Source: Methanoculleus horonobensis
GTDB taxonomy: Archaea > Halobacteriota > Methanomicrobia > Methanomicrobiales > Methanoculleaceae
Length of the DNA stretch: 64,000 nt
Assembly: GCF_001602375.1 (NCBI RefSeq)
Contig: NZ_BCNY01000004.1
Coordinates: 39,416 to 103,415, forward strand
Direction: 5' to 3'
The notes under the pieces are model-generated. The model ran no database searches. It was not told the origin of the DNA and was given only the letters and a program-made list of their open reading frames with translations. Shown piece by piece: positions 25,818 to 34,089 of this stretch (position 1 is its first letter; every line of letters starts with the position of its first letter). Made by a program: the position numbers and the translations under genes.

Positions 25818-27392
25818 ATGATGGAGGAGCAACCCCCTGTAACGCGCCGCATCGCCGCCGTCTCGATCGGCATCGGGTTCCTTGCCGGGGCGGCCGTCCT
25901 CGGGGTGGTGGGAGCGCTCACGCGGTACTGGAGCGCCCCGTCCGCCTACAACCAGGCTCTCCTGGGGGTGGGGATCACCCAGACGTTCGTCTCGATCCTG
26001 CTGGTGCTCTTCTTCGCCGGACTCCTCCCGGCGTACATGAACGGCACCGCCTCGCGACGCACCCGGCTCCTCTCCGCCCTCCTTGCCGGTGCGGTCGCCG
26101 GAATCGCCGCCCGGACGCTCCTCTTCGCGGGCAACCCCACCTACCTCGTCCAGTCGCTCGTCGCGGCCCCGGGGCAGGTTCTCCTCCTCGTCGGCGGCGC
26201 GACGCTGGTTGCCGGGCTCGGGGGGCTGGTCGCGTCGTTCCTCGACCCGGAGCGGCCGTACCGCGACCTTCTCCCGCTCGCGGCGGTCGCCGTCGCGTTC
26301 ATCGCTGTCCTGCCGCTCCTCGCGACGGCCGGTATCGCCGTGGGCGTCATCCCTCCGGCACCCTACTCGGGCGGCGAGCCCGCGCCGGAGACCGATATTC
26401 TGGTCGTCAAGGTCTCCGCCACAGGCGATATCAAGTGGGAGGCGCGGGTTGATATCGACGCCTACGACCGGCCCGACGTCCTCGCTGAACTCCCGGGCGG
26501 CTACGCTCTCGCGGTCACGGATTACGGCCGGGGGGGGAGCACGGCGCATATCCTCACCTACACTAAAGACGGGGACGCCCTCGGCCGGGTGATCGCCGAA
26601 GCCGGATATGGGCGCGTGACCGCGCTCGTCCCGGCGCCCGGCGGCGGGTTCCTGGTAGCCACGGAGACCCCCGGGATTGTCCGCGTCGGTGCCGGGGGCG
26701 AGGCGGTCTGGGAGCGATCGTTCGTCGAAGACGATCAGGGGATGGTGCCCGTCTCCCTCCTCGCTCAGGACGGTCGCTACGTCGCGGCGTGGGAGGATAA
26801 GGTCGCCTGCTTCAGCGAGAACGGCACCCGGCTCTGGCAGACCTCGCTCGATTCCGCGGGCGGTATCGAGTACCACCCGATCTACCCGGCCCCTGAGGGC
26901 GGCGTTCTCGTCGTTGCAGAGGGGCAGCACGTCTTCTCCGGGGATCACTTCGAGACTTACCTGGAGGCCGTCCGCCTGGACGGGAACGGTACCGTCCTCT
27001 GGAAGCGGGACTTCGGAAGCGACGGGCTCGACGAACTCCTGGGTGTCCGGGAGACGGCGCCGGGACGGTTCGCGGTTTTCTACCGGTCGACGACCTTCCC
27101 CGAGAACTTCTGGGGCGGTGTCGAACGGGCCAACCACGGCTACCTCTTTACGCTCGACGAGAACGGAGAGGTGATGGATTACAGAACCGCCGCCGAAGCC
27201 GGCGGTGCCGTGGTCGCATCGCCGAGCGGTTCCCTCTCGGCCACCGCTGCCGATGGGGGCTCCACACTCGTCGGCAGGGACGTTACGGGCAGCGAGATCT
27301 GGCGGCAGGAGCAGCCGATCGACCTCTACTCGTTCCGGGGCATCGGCACGGCGGACGGCGGCTACCTCATCGCCGGGAGCACGAACGCATGA
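25818..27392 (+). CDS. Membrane protein with C-terminal beta-propeller-like domain
   Basis: 524 residues. The N-terminal ~175 residues form about five membrane helices. The rest is outside or soluble and made of repeated blades of the type GGYALAVTDY, GGGFLVATETPG, GRYVAAWEDK and ending GGYLIAGSTNA, with the Gly-Gly-(Y/F)-(L/V)-(I/V)-A spacing of PQQ/Kelch-like propellers. A similar blade pattern is in the protein encoded at 29154. The stop overlaps the next start by 4 bp (ATGA). The function is unknown; it may be a membrane-tethered sensor or binding platform. Confidence 0.75.
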   Translation: MMEEQPPVTRRIAAVSIGIGFLAGAAVLGVVGALTRYWSAPSAYNQALLGVGITQTFVSILLVLFFAGLLPAYMNGTASRRTRLLSALLAGAVAGIAARTLLFAGNPTYLVQSLVAAPGQVLLLVGGATLVAGLGGLVASFLDPERPYRDLLPLAAVAVAFIAVLPLLATAGIAVGVIPPAPYSGGEPAPETDILVVKVSATGDIKWEARVDIDAYDRPDVLAELPGGYALAVTDYGRGGSTAHILTYTKDGDALGRVIAEAGYGRVTALVPAPGGGFLVATETPGIVRVGAGGEAVWERSFVEDDQGMVPVSLLAQDGRYVAAWEDKVACFSENGTRLWQTSLDSAGGIEYHPIYPAPEGGVLVVAEGQHVFSGDHFETYLEAVRLDGNGTVLWKRDFGSDGLDELLGVRETAPGRFAVFYRSTTFPENFWGGVERANHGYLFTLDENGEVMDYRTAAEAGGAVVASPSGSLSATAADGGSTLVGRDVTGSEIWRQEQPIDLYSFRGIGTADGGYLIAGSTNA

Positions 27393-28114
27393 GAGACCGG
27401 TGGCTTATGCTCGGCATCGTTATCGTGGTGGTGTTCGTCCTCTGGCGTGCCTCCTACGTCCCGCCCGGCTACGAGACGATCAAGTACGAGACCGTCCCCG
27501 TCCTCCCGGCGGAACAGCATAACCCCCCGTTCCTCGAGATCTGGGAGGCGATGGAAGAGCAGATCCCGTTCGACAACCGGACGGCGAAGTCGTCGCTGCT
27601 TGTCATGGATTTCGATGCGAACGGCTCGTTCACCTATATCCAGTTCGGTTTCTTTGCCGATATGGAGGATGAACCCTGGGTCCACTCCGCCTTTGTCCTT
27701 CAGAACGGGAGCGCCTACCTCTCGTCCCAGCGGCTCGATTACCGCCCTCCCCATGCCCACCCGCTCGGAACCCTCGCCGCTGCCGACGACATCCCGTTCG
27801 ACGAGATCTCCTACGGCAAAGGGGGAACGAGTCTGAAGATCTTCTACCACGAGCAGAACCGGACCTACGACGACACCTATGGAAACATCTACGCCGTCGA
27901 GAACGGCACGCTCCGCCCGCTGAAGTTCATCTCCTTTGCCACCACGGAGGTCTGGAACACCATTGAGATCTACCCTCTTGACCCGCCGGACGAAAACCGG
28001 ACGCCGACCGCCATCGACGAGGATCCCCGGGCGCTGGTCATTTTTGCCCCGCGGGAGATCGCCCTGGCGGAGAGGGTTGCATACGCGGAGACGAACGGCA
28101 CAGAAAGGATATAA
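27389..28114 (+). CDS. Membrane-anchored extracytoplasmic protein, unknown family
   Basis: 241 residues. One N-terminal membrane helix (WLMLGIVIVVVFVLW) is followed by an acidic outside domain with N-x-S/T sites (DNRTAKSS, QNRTYDD, NGTLRP, ENRTP), which suits archaeal surface glycoproteins. No known domain is recognised. It overlaps the preceding propeller gene by 4 bp, so the two are translated together. Its stop codon TAA forms part of the TATA box of the next promoter. Confidence 0.7.
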   Translation: MRDRWLMLGIVIVVVFVLWRASYVPPGYETIKYETVPVLPAEQHNPPFLEIWEAMEEQIPFDNRTAKSSLLVMDFDANGSFTYIQFGFFADMEDEPWVHSAFVLQNGSAYLSSQRLDYRPPHAHPLGTLAAADDIPFDEISYGKGGTSLKIFYHEQNRTYDDTYGNIYAVENGTLRPLKFISFATTEVWNTIEIYPLDPPDENRTPTAIDEDPRALVIFAPREIALAERVAYAETNGTERI

Positions 28115-28116
28115 AC
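28098..28116 (+). promoter_or_regulatory. Cluster promoter 2: GCACAGAAA plus TATA
   Basis: GCACAGAAA at 28098-28106 then GGATATAAAC. The element lies over the last codons of the preceding gene, whose stop TAA is inside the TATA box. It is 36-54 bases before the start at 28152. Confidence 0.65.
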
Positions 28117-28151
28117 CCCCCTCCCCAATCGCTCTTTCAAGGAGCCGGGCA

Positions 28152-28904
28152 ATGAGACGAACCCTTCTGACGATCTTTAGTATTCTCGTGCTGTTTTCTG
28201 CGGCTATAGCCCCGGCGAGCGCCGGGGAGGAACCGGTCGAGACCTCGACGTTCCTCTCGGTCATCTCACCGAAGCAGTACGAGACGGTATGGAGCGATCT
28301 CGTCCCGCCCGAGGTCACGGTCACCGGCAGGGCCGAGGCCTCGAACGGGATACGGGACGTGGTGGTCGAGAGCAGCGCCGGGAGGGTCTCGTGCGGGAAC
28401 GCGACCAATTTCGCCTGCACCGTCCCGGTCGCGGAGGGCAACGAGACGATCACCGTGACCCTGATCGACAACCTGGGGACGAGATCGAGTGCGGTGCTGC
28501 ACGTCTACGTCAACGTCGATATCCCGCCGCCGCCCCGGATCTACGTGATCGGGACGGTGAGGGACATCGACGGCCGTCCGGTCCCGGACGCAACGGTGAG
28601 GTTCGAGTCAGTCCTCCCGCTCGCCTGGGGACCCCATCCCGTGACGACCGAAACCGGCGGCGACGGCGGCTACCTGATCGAGAACGCGTTCGGTTACACC
28701 CAGAACATATCGGTCGAGAAGGAGGGCTACCTCTCCCTGCACCGGGATGTCGTCTTTGAGAACACCACCAACCGGCTCGACCTGGAACTGGAGCCGGAGC
28801 CGCCGCAGGCCCGGACCGCGCCCGGTTTCTCCGCCGGGATGGGCATCCTTGCGCTCGCGGGAGGGCTGCTGGCCGCCCGTGCAGGGAGGGGGCGGAAGGG
28901 GTGA
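28152..28904 (+). CDS. Secreted carboxypeptidase-regulatory-like domain protein with PGF-CTERM-like tail
   Basis: 250 residues. A signal peptide (RRTLLTIFSILVLFSAAIAP) is followed by an Ig-like region (ISPKQYETVWSDLVPPEVTV) and then a carboxypeptidase-regulatory-like fold: VIGTVRDIDGRPVPDATVRF and GYLIENAFGYTQNISVEKEGY. The C-terminus APGFSAGMGILALAGGLLAA plus a basic end looks like a PGF-CTERM archaeosortase signal, so the protein may be cut and lipid-anchored at the surface. ATG at 28152 is chosen over frame-open codons back to 27936 that lie in the upstream gene. Confidence 0.78.
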   Translation: MRRTLLTIFSILVLFSAAIAPASAGEEPVETSTFLSVISPKQYETVWSDLVPPEVTVTGRAEASNGIRDVVVESSAGRVSCGNATNFACTVPVAEGNETITVTLIDNLGTRSSAVLHVYVNVDIPPPPRIYVIGTVRDIDGRPVPDATVRFESVLPLAWGPHPVTTETGGDGGYLIENAFGYTQNISVEKEGYLSLHRDVVFENTTNRLDLELEPEPPQARTAPGFSAGMGILALAGGLLAARAGRGRKG

Positions 28905-29059
28905 ACCGCGCACACCTCTTCGGCGCGGCTGCTCTGGCAGTCGTTGCGGCGGGGCTTTCGGAGACGGGTTTCCCGTGGCGCCGCTACGAGGCCCGGCACA
29001 GATTCGAAGTCCGACCGTTGCTCTGCAGGGTAGATGGTCCGCACAGAAAAGATATATAG
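28901..29059 (+). CDS. Possible 52-aa membrane peptide
   Basis: A GTG start overlaps the stop of the preceding gene (GTGA). The 52-residue product opens with a hydrophobic stretch (HLFGAAALAVVAAGLSETG) and ends in a basic tail; its TAG stop is inside the TATA box of promoter 3. There is no family match, and it may be a real coupled small protein or the remains of one. Confidence 0.3.
   Translation: MNRAHLFGAAALAVVAAGLSETGFPWRRYEARHRFEVRPLLCRVDGPHRKDI
29041..29059 (+). promoter_or_regulatory. Cluster promoter 3: GCACAGAAA plus TATA
   Basis: GCACAGAAA at 29041-29049 then AGATATATAGC. The following G/C-poor-to-C-rich stretch (gccctcccccaccgctcat) also resembles that after promoter 2. The next start is at 29154, giving a leader of about 70 nt. 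Confidence 0.62.
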
Positions 29060-29153
29060 CGCCCTCCCCCACCGCTCATTAATAGGCCTTCCGTTCTGCC
29101 GGCAGACGTGCCGGACCGATGTTTGACAAAATCGGGAGGCCGGAGTTGATCCG

Positions 29154-30770
29154 ATGAAGTATCTTCGTGTTATTCTCATCCTCTGCCTGCTCATCCTCCC
29201 GGCGGCTGCCGAAACCCCCCGGCCGGCCGAGAGCCCGGTGGAGGGCCCCGTCGACCGGCTTGAGATCGACGATGCGGTGAAGCAGGCATCGTCCCACTAC
29301 GTCATGCTCGTCGGAACCGATGACGAGCAGGAAAACCTGCTCGGCTACATCGACCGCTCTCCCCGCTCCAACGAAGAGAAGAAGGCATTAAAGGAGTCCC
29401 TCCGTGAGATCTGGCGGAAGTATCCGGTGGTGCACGAGACCGAGGGTGCGGTGACCCGGATCGCGTTCGCCCCGGCGGCGGGGGAGAACCCGGTCCTGAC
29501 CGACGAGGAGAACGCCGTCCTCGCTGATATCTCCCGGGCGATGGCGGAGGCATTTTCCACCCCGCCCACGGGCACGCAGGCAACCTGGTACGACCTCTCC
29601 ATCTGGCTCGTCAAGACGGACGGGCAGGGGAACGAGGCCTGGAACCGGACCTACCCCGGCGGGGATAGTGCGGACGTCGCGTCAGTGCTCCAGGCGGACG
29701 ACGGGGGATACCTGATCGCCGGAAACACCGGGTTCCGGGACGCCCTGCTGCTCAGGACGGACGCCGACGGCAACGAGGTCTGGAGGAAGACCTACGGCGG
29801 GCCGGACTGGGATACCGTGCGTGCCGTGGTCGCGACCGGTGATGGCAACTACGTCGTCGCCGGGAGCACCGGCTGGACGCCGGAGAAGAATACGCGGAGT
29901 GCCTGGCTCTTCAAGGTCGCGCCGGACGGCCGGGAGGTCTGGAGCCGGACGTTTCCGGGGGACGGACTCTTCACGACGGTCGATCTGACCGGTGACGGCG
30001 GGTTCATCCTTGGCGGGAATAGGAATGCCGGGACCGATGATGCATGGCTGGTCAGGGTCGACCGGGACGGGTTCGAGGAGTGGAACCGAACCATCGGCGG
30101 CAACGACTCCGGGATTATGGACAGCGTCATATCGACCCCGGTCGACGGGGGCTACCTCGCCGCGGTGAGGAACCCCTGGGAAGCGGCACGTTCCGGAACC
30201 GCCGCGCCCATCCGACTGTTCAAGACCGATCCGACGGGGGAGGTACTCTGGACGAAGACGCTTGATGAGATGGACGGCGGCACCGGCGCGGTTCTTCTCG
30301 AAGTGCCCGGCGGAGGTGCCGTCGGCTACCTCGTCGCCGGCGGGGCGTTCTGCCCCGGAAGCGATCTCCCCGGCCCCTGTCTCACCAGACTCGGCGGGAC
30401 CGGGGATGTCGCCTGGGCCGTGACGCCCGAGATTCCCGGCGTCTTCCCGATCACGTCGGCGGTCGCACCGTCTCCGGGGGAGTATGCCTTCACCGGCACG
30501 GTCTACGCCGGGGGGCCGCACGATGGGTGGCTGGTGCTCGTGGACCATAGGGGTGACGTCACCGCCGCCCGTTCCTTCGGCGGCGATGCGACCGACGATA
30601 TCTCGGCCCTCGCTGCGACGGCCGACGGCGGTTACGTCCTTGCCGGGACGACCCGGTCGTTCGGGGAGAACGGGTGGACGGCGCCCGTCCGCGCTCCGGG
30701 GTTCGGGGCGCTCGCGGCGACGGCCGCCTGCGGTATCGCGCTCCTGCGCCGGGGGGTGAGGCGGGGATGA
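29154..30770 (+). CDS. Secreted beta-propeller protein with PGF-CTERM-like tail
   Basis: 538 residues. Signal peptide YLRVILILCLLILPAAAE; a helical region to ~150; then at least six blades with motifs DDGGYLIAGNTGFRDALLLR, GDGNYVVAGSTGW, GDGGFILGGNRNAGTDDAWL, DGGYLAAVRNPW and DGGYVLAGTTRSFG. The C-terminus VRAPGFGALAATAACGIALL then RRGVRRG is PGF-CTERM-like. It is probably exported and anchored by an archaeosortase. The blade type matches the 25818 protein. The stop overlaps the next start by 3 bp. Confidence 0.85.
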   Translation: MKYLRVILILCLLILPAAAETPRPAESPVEGPVDRLEIDDAVKQASSHYVMLVGTDDEQENLLGYIDRSPRSNEEKKALKESLREIWRKYPVVHETEGAVTRIAFAPAAGENPVLTDEENAVLADISRAMAEAFSTPPTGTQATWYDLSIWLVKTDGQGNEAWNRTYPGGDSADVASVLQADDGGYLIAGNTGFRDALLLRTDADGNEVWRKTYGGPDWDTVRAVVATGDGNYVVAGSTGWTPEKNTRSAWLFKVAPDGREVWSRTFPGDGLFTTVDLTGDGGFILGGNRNAGTDDAWLVRVDRDGFEEWNRTIGGNDSGIMDSVISTPVDGGYLAAVRNPWEAARSGTAAPIRLFKTDPTGEVLWTKTLDEMDGGTGAVLLEVPGGGAVGYLVAGGAFCPGSDLPGPCLTRLGGTGDVAWAVTPEIPGVFPITSAVAPSPGEYAFTGTVYAGGPHDGWLVLVDHRGDVTAARSFGGDATDDISALAATADGGYVLAGTTRSFGENGWTAPVRAPGFGALAATAACGIALLRRGVRRG

Positions 30771-31309
30771 AACTCGCCCCGCTCGTCGCCACGAGCGCGG
30801 TCTTCTTCTTCCTCTGGGCGGTCATGCCGGTGACGCTCGCATCCCACGGCTCCATCGGTTCCGGGAGTGTGATCATCCTGCTCTCGCTCGTCTCGCTCGC
30901 CGGGTCGGTTCAGTTCCTGCGGGCAATGCGGCACGAGTCGCCCCGGTGGTTCTGGGGCATCCCGTTCGCGGCCGTCTGCACCGCTCTTGCGCTCTGGACG
31001 GGAATCACCAGGTGGGTCGTGACGGTTCCTGATATCGGGAACCATGTATTCCTATTCCTGCTTCCTCCGGCGGCAGCATTGTTCTTCTACTCTTTCCCGG
31101 ATGACTGCCGGAACGGGGTAATGATGCCGATCGCTATCTCCGCCCTTGTCAGCGTCCTGTCCCTCATCCTGGCCGCTAACGCGTTCTGCGCCTTTGTTCC
31201 CGGGACACCTGTGCCGGGTTTCATGGCGATTGCCATGGTCCTGTATACTCTTCTCCTCATGCCGCTCGTCGGACTGCTCTTCATCGTGACGGGGGCGGCC
31301 TGTAAATGA
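30767..31309 (+). CDS. Five- to six-helix membrane protein, unknown family
   Basis: 180 residues, almost all hydrophobic helices (LAPLVATSAVFFFLWAVMPV, SVIILLSLVSLAGSVQFL, VFLFLLPPAAALFFYSF and others). No motif is recognised. It starts inside the stop of the propeller gene and its own stop overlaps the lipoprotein gene start, so it belongs to the same operon. A frame open from 30674 is not used because it lies within the propeller gene. Confidence 0.7.
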   Translation: MKLAPLVATSAVFFFLWAVMPVTLASHGSIGSGSVIILLSLVSLAGSVQFLRAMRHESPRWFWGIPFAAVCTALALWTGITRWVVTVPDIGNHVFLFLLPPAAALFFYSFPDDCRNGVMMPIAISALVSVLSLILAANAFCAFVPGTPVPGFMAIAMVLYTLLLMPLVGLLFIVTGAACK

Positions 31310-32400
31310 AGCATTTAGCACTCGCTCTCCTCCTCCTCGCCTGCGCCGCCGGGTGCCTCGACACCGCCGCGGACCCGCCGCCGGCGGACGAGATTGCCGC
31401 CCGGTTCATCGCGGCAGAGGAGCAGGCGACGGACTTCTCTGCCACCGTAGCGGTAGCGGCCGGTTCTGAGAACGTCACCGCGAGGCTGCTCCAGAAAGAC
31501 CCTGAGAATTACCGGCTGGAGTTCCTGAAACCCACGGACCTCGCGGGGACGGTCGTCGTCTCGAACGGCACCCGGAAGTGGCGCTACGACCCGGCAACCC
31601 GGACGGCGCAGACGGTCGCGGGGCCGTATATACAGGCTGCCTTCTCCGAACCTCCCTACCCCGGCTGGGCGGAGGAAGTCCGGGGATACGCCGAAACGGT
31701 CGCGGAGTCGCTTGAGGAGCAGAACGCCTCCTACCGGGGCAGCGAATCTGTCGGCGGCCACACCGCTTATATCCTTGAGGTTGCGGGCGGATCAAAACTC
31801 TTTGAAGCGCCCACCCGCCACCGGGAGGGGGTGTACCGCTTCCGGGCATGGATCGACGCCGAAACCTGGCTCCTCCTCGGCGTGGAGATGTATGGTAAAG
31901 ACGAGAATCTGATTCTCTCTGTCGAATATACCGATCCCTCGGCGAACACCGGGCTCCCGGACGACCTCTTCGTCTTCGATCCGCCGGCAGGCGTCGAGGT
32001 CCGGCCGATGCCGACGGCCGCGATCACGCCGCTCTTCCTATGGAGTGTCGACGACGCCCGGCGCTACGATGCTGACTCCCTGGTGCCGTCCTACCTCCCG
32101 AAGGGTTATGTCTTCAAAGAAGGGACGCTCCTCCCCGGCGCCTATACCACGCTCCGGTTCACGGACGGCACCGGGGAACTGGAGATCGTGGAACGGCTCT
32201 ACGACCCGTACCGGGAGGAAGCGGTTCTCCCCGGGACGTCTGAGGCGGTGCTCCTCTCCGGTGGCCGGGATGCCGAATATGTCTTCACCGGCGGGAGGGA
32301 TCAGCTCCGCTGGCGTTCCGGGGAATACTCCTATCTGGTCACGGGTGGGATACTCGGCAGAGATGAACTCGTGCGGGTGGCAGAATCGATAGCGATGTAG
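31306..32400 (+). CDS. Lipoprotein with LolA-like and DUF4367-like domains
   Basis: 364 residues. A lipoprotein signal is clear (LALALLLLACAAGC, lipobox AAGC). The domain at ~25-230 resembles LolA/DUF2092-type sorting proteins: SATVAVAAGSENVTARLLQK, WRYDPATRTAQTV and RFRAWIDAETWLLLGVEMY. Residues ~265-364 look like DUF4367 (LVPSYLPKGYVFKEG, YLVTGGILGRDELVRVAESI). It is the last gene of the surface-protein run, overlapping the membrane-protein gene by 4 bp. Confidence 0.8.
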   Translation: MKHLALALLLLACAAGCLDTAADPPPADEIAARFIAAEEQATDFSATVAVAAGSENVTARLLQKDPENYRLEFLKPTDLAGTVVVSNGTRKWRYDPATRTAQTVAGPYIQAAFSEPPYPGWAEEVRGYAETVAESLEEQNASYRGSESVGGHTAYILEVAGGSKLFEAPTRHREGVYRFRAWIDAETWLLLGVEMYGKDENLILSVEYTDPSANTGLPDDLFVFDPPAGVEVRPMPTAAITPLFLWSVDDARRYDADSLVPSYLPKGYVFKEGTLLPGAYTTLRFTDGTGELEIVERLYDPYREEAVLPGTSEAVLLSGGRDAEYVFTGGRDQLRWRSGEYSYLVTGGILGRDELVRVAESIAM

Positions 32401-32502
32401 AGGCTGCGCCGGTTCCGGCATGATCCCGGGGGACGCGTCCCCGCAATTCGCGGGAGAGCGATCTCTCCGGGCGCGACCGCTACGTAGTTGAACTGTGAAC
32501 TG

Positions 32503-32522
32503 CCGCTCCCCGAAGGGTGTGG
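32503..32522. repeat. Hairpin resembling an IS200/IS605-type transposon end
   Basis: CCGCTCCC-CGAA-GGGTGTGG pairs at seven of eight positions. It is flanked by gaactg on the left and cttcctgcg on the right, a combination I associate with IS605/IS1341-family ends in archaea. No transposase is left, so this is at most a remnant. Confidence 0.35.
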
Positions 32523-32727
32523 CTTCCTGCGTCACAGAGGTGTGTAGAAGACCGGTCTACGGGGCATAAAAGACTCCTTGCGTCTTCCCTGCCCCCAAGA
32601 CCGGTGACATCCTGCTCTGCCCCCCTTCGTCCTGCAAGTTACATGGGGGTGACGTAGTGGATTGAACTGAATTGATAATTGGACACCAGTTCTATCTATG
32701 GAATGAGACGTGATCTGATATTGTTAT

Positions 32728-32806
32728 CCGGTAATTTTGTAATGATAGCCTGAAGGACTGCGATGAGAATGTTGATGGACGTTACTCCGTCTAACAGAGA
32801 ACACCG
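32728..32806. repeat. Direct repeat, copy 1 (partner at 33141-33219)
   Basis: About 79 bp at constant offset 413 from the second copy, best conserved in ggactgcgatgagaatgttga. Read on the minus strand both copies encode a similar peptide containing NILIAVLQAI, so they may be decayed ends of related genes. Confidence 0.6.
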
Positions 32807-33140
32807 TACCAACAGGCAAGAACACTTAGGTCCACCTTATAATAGACTTTTCCATTTGTCTTTTTTGCAATATCACCAATTTTTGGAATAAATTGCGGAA
32901 TTGCGCCGTTTTTGAGGTGTATTTGCATTTCGTGAACGCCGGTGGCGGCACCTGTGAAAACAACGGCGTGGGCGGAGGAGGTGGCCGACAGCGTCTCAAC
33001 ATTCCATGACTGCATTCTCTTCTCTCGAAACAGGCGCCGTACACTTATGGCCCGGAACGTAGAGCCACACTCATAAAAGTGAGTTGGTGAGTGCGACACC
33101 GGGCTGATGCCGCAATTTGATGAACGCTGTCGTCTTCATA

Positions 33141-33219
33141 CCGGAAGATTCGAAACGATTGCCTGGAGGACTGCGATGAGAATGTTGAGGAACAATACCC
33201 AGTCAAACAGACGAACACC
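33141..33219. repeat. Direct repeat, copy 2 (partner at 32728-32806)
   Basis: Second copy of the repeat. The minus-strand translation reads FLNILIAVLQAIVSNLPV then stops, against SINILIAVLQAIITKLPD in copy 1. Confidence 0.6.
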
Positions 33220-33586
33220 TCCTGCCCGGGGGCAAAGAGGACTTCTGGATGATTATATATAATAATTTCGTTTTCATTCGGTATTTCAAGGCACTTTTTT
33301 ATTGAAATGGTTGATTTTCCATTACTCTTCGATGAATTTCGATACGTTAACTCGCCGGATTATTTCTGCATCTGCCAGGAGCAGCGATCGACTGAAACCG
33401 GAGTATAACCCTTCTTCCATCGCGATCCCGGCGCCCGACCCCTCCGGGCGCAGAACCCGTCCTGGCATTCAGGAAAGATCCGGCCGGTCCGAACCGGATA
33501 TACACAATTGAGGCTGATTTTGTGGAACTGGGTGAAACAGCGCGATCTCCGACATTTATTTATACGGAACAGCATGACTTTTATTC

Positions 33587-34036
33587 ATGCGCCGTTTCGT
33601 GGAACGGTTTGAGCATTTCACCTATATCGTGCTCATTCTATTCCTGGTTGTGCTGCTGTTCTTCACCCTCGTCGAGCTGGGGTGGATGGTCTTCATAGGG
33701 CTGTTCCAGGAGTCCGTTTACCGGCTGGACAGCGGCGAGTTGTTCGGTCTTCTCGGGTACTTCCTGCTGGTTCTCATCGGCCTGGAACTCCTGGAGACGA
33801 TAAAAGCGTACCTGGACAGGAGAGAGTTCCACGTCGAGGTCATCCTCCTCGTCGCGATCATCGCCATCGCAAGGAAAGTCATCCTCCTCGATACGTCGAC
33901 GGCAGGCGAACTCATCGGCATCGCGCTGGTCGTCATCGCGCTCTCCGGCGGTTACTACCTCATACGCCGGGCGGGACGGCCGCATTCAGCCGTCTCGGAC
34001 GACCACGCCTCATCCCGTGACCTGGAGGAGGCGTGA
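33587..34036 (+). CDS. PsiE-like small membrane protein
   Basis: 149 residues with four membrane helices: FTYIVLILFLVVLLFFTLVE, LFGLLGYFLLVLIGLELLET, HVEVILLVAIIAIARKVILL and GELIGIALVVIALSGGYYLI. The pattern LELLETIKAYL-x-FHVEVILLVAIIAIARKVI is that of the phosphate-starvation-inducible PsiE family; role unknown. TATA-like CATTTATTTATACGG at 33552-33566 sits ~25 bases before the ATG. Confidence 0.87.
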   Translation: MRRFVERFEHFTYIVLILFLVVLLFFTLVELGWMVFIGLFQESVYRLDSGELFGLLGYFLLVLIGLELLETIKAYLDRREFHVEVILLVAIIAIARKVILLDTSTAGELIGIALVVIALSGGYYLIRRAGRPHSAVSDDHASSRDLEEA

Positions 34037-34089
34037 TCCGGCCATTCTGTATGCTTCGGCATTGTCGTATGGGATGAGGGGGGAACCTG

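Larger units (their letters stand above)
32401..33586. other. 1.2-kb AT-rich decayed intergenic region
   Basis: No confident gene. Seen: a hairpin resembling an IS200/IS605-type end at 32503-32522; direct repeats at ~32728-32806 and ~33141-33219; a minus-strand open frame 32791-33099 (102 codons) with no recognisable domain; and the promoter of the psiE-like gene at the right end. Base composition is lower in GC than flanking genes. Confidence 0.6.

Noticed and set aside
25683..27137. 484-residue minus-strand open frame
   Set aside because: Antisense to the membrane propeller gene; highly charged shadow.
32791..33099. 102-residue minus-strand gene in the AT-rich region
   Set aside because: No recognisable domain, no start signal, and its end runs into the direct repeat in a frame different from the conserved NILIAVLQAI peptide; more likely decayed sequence.
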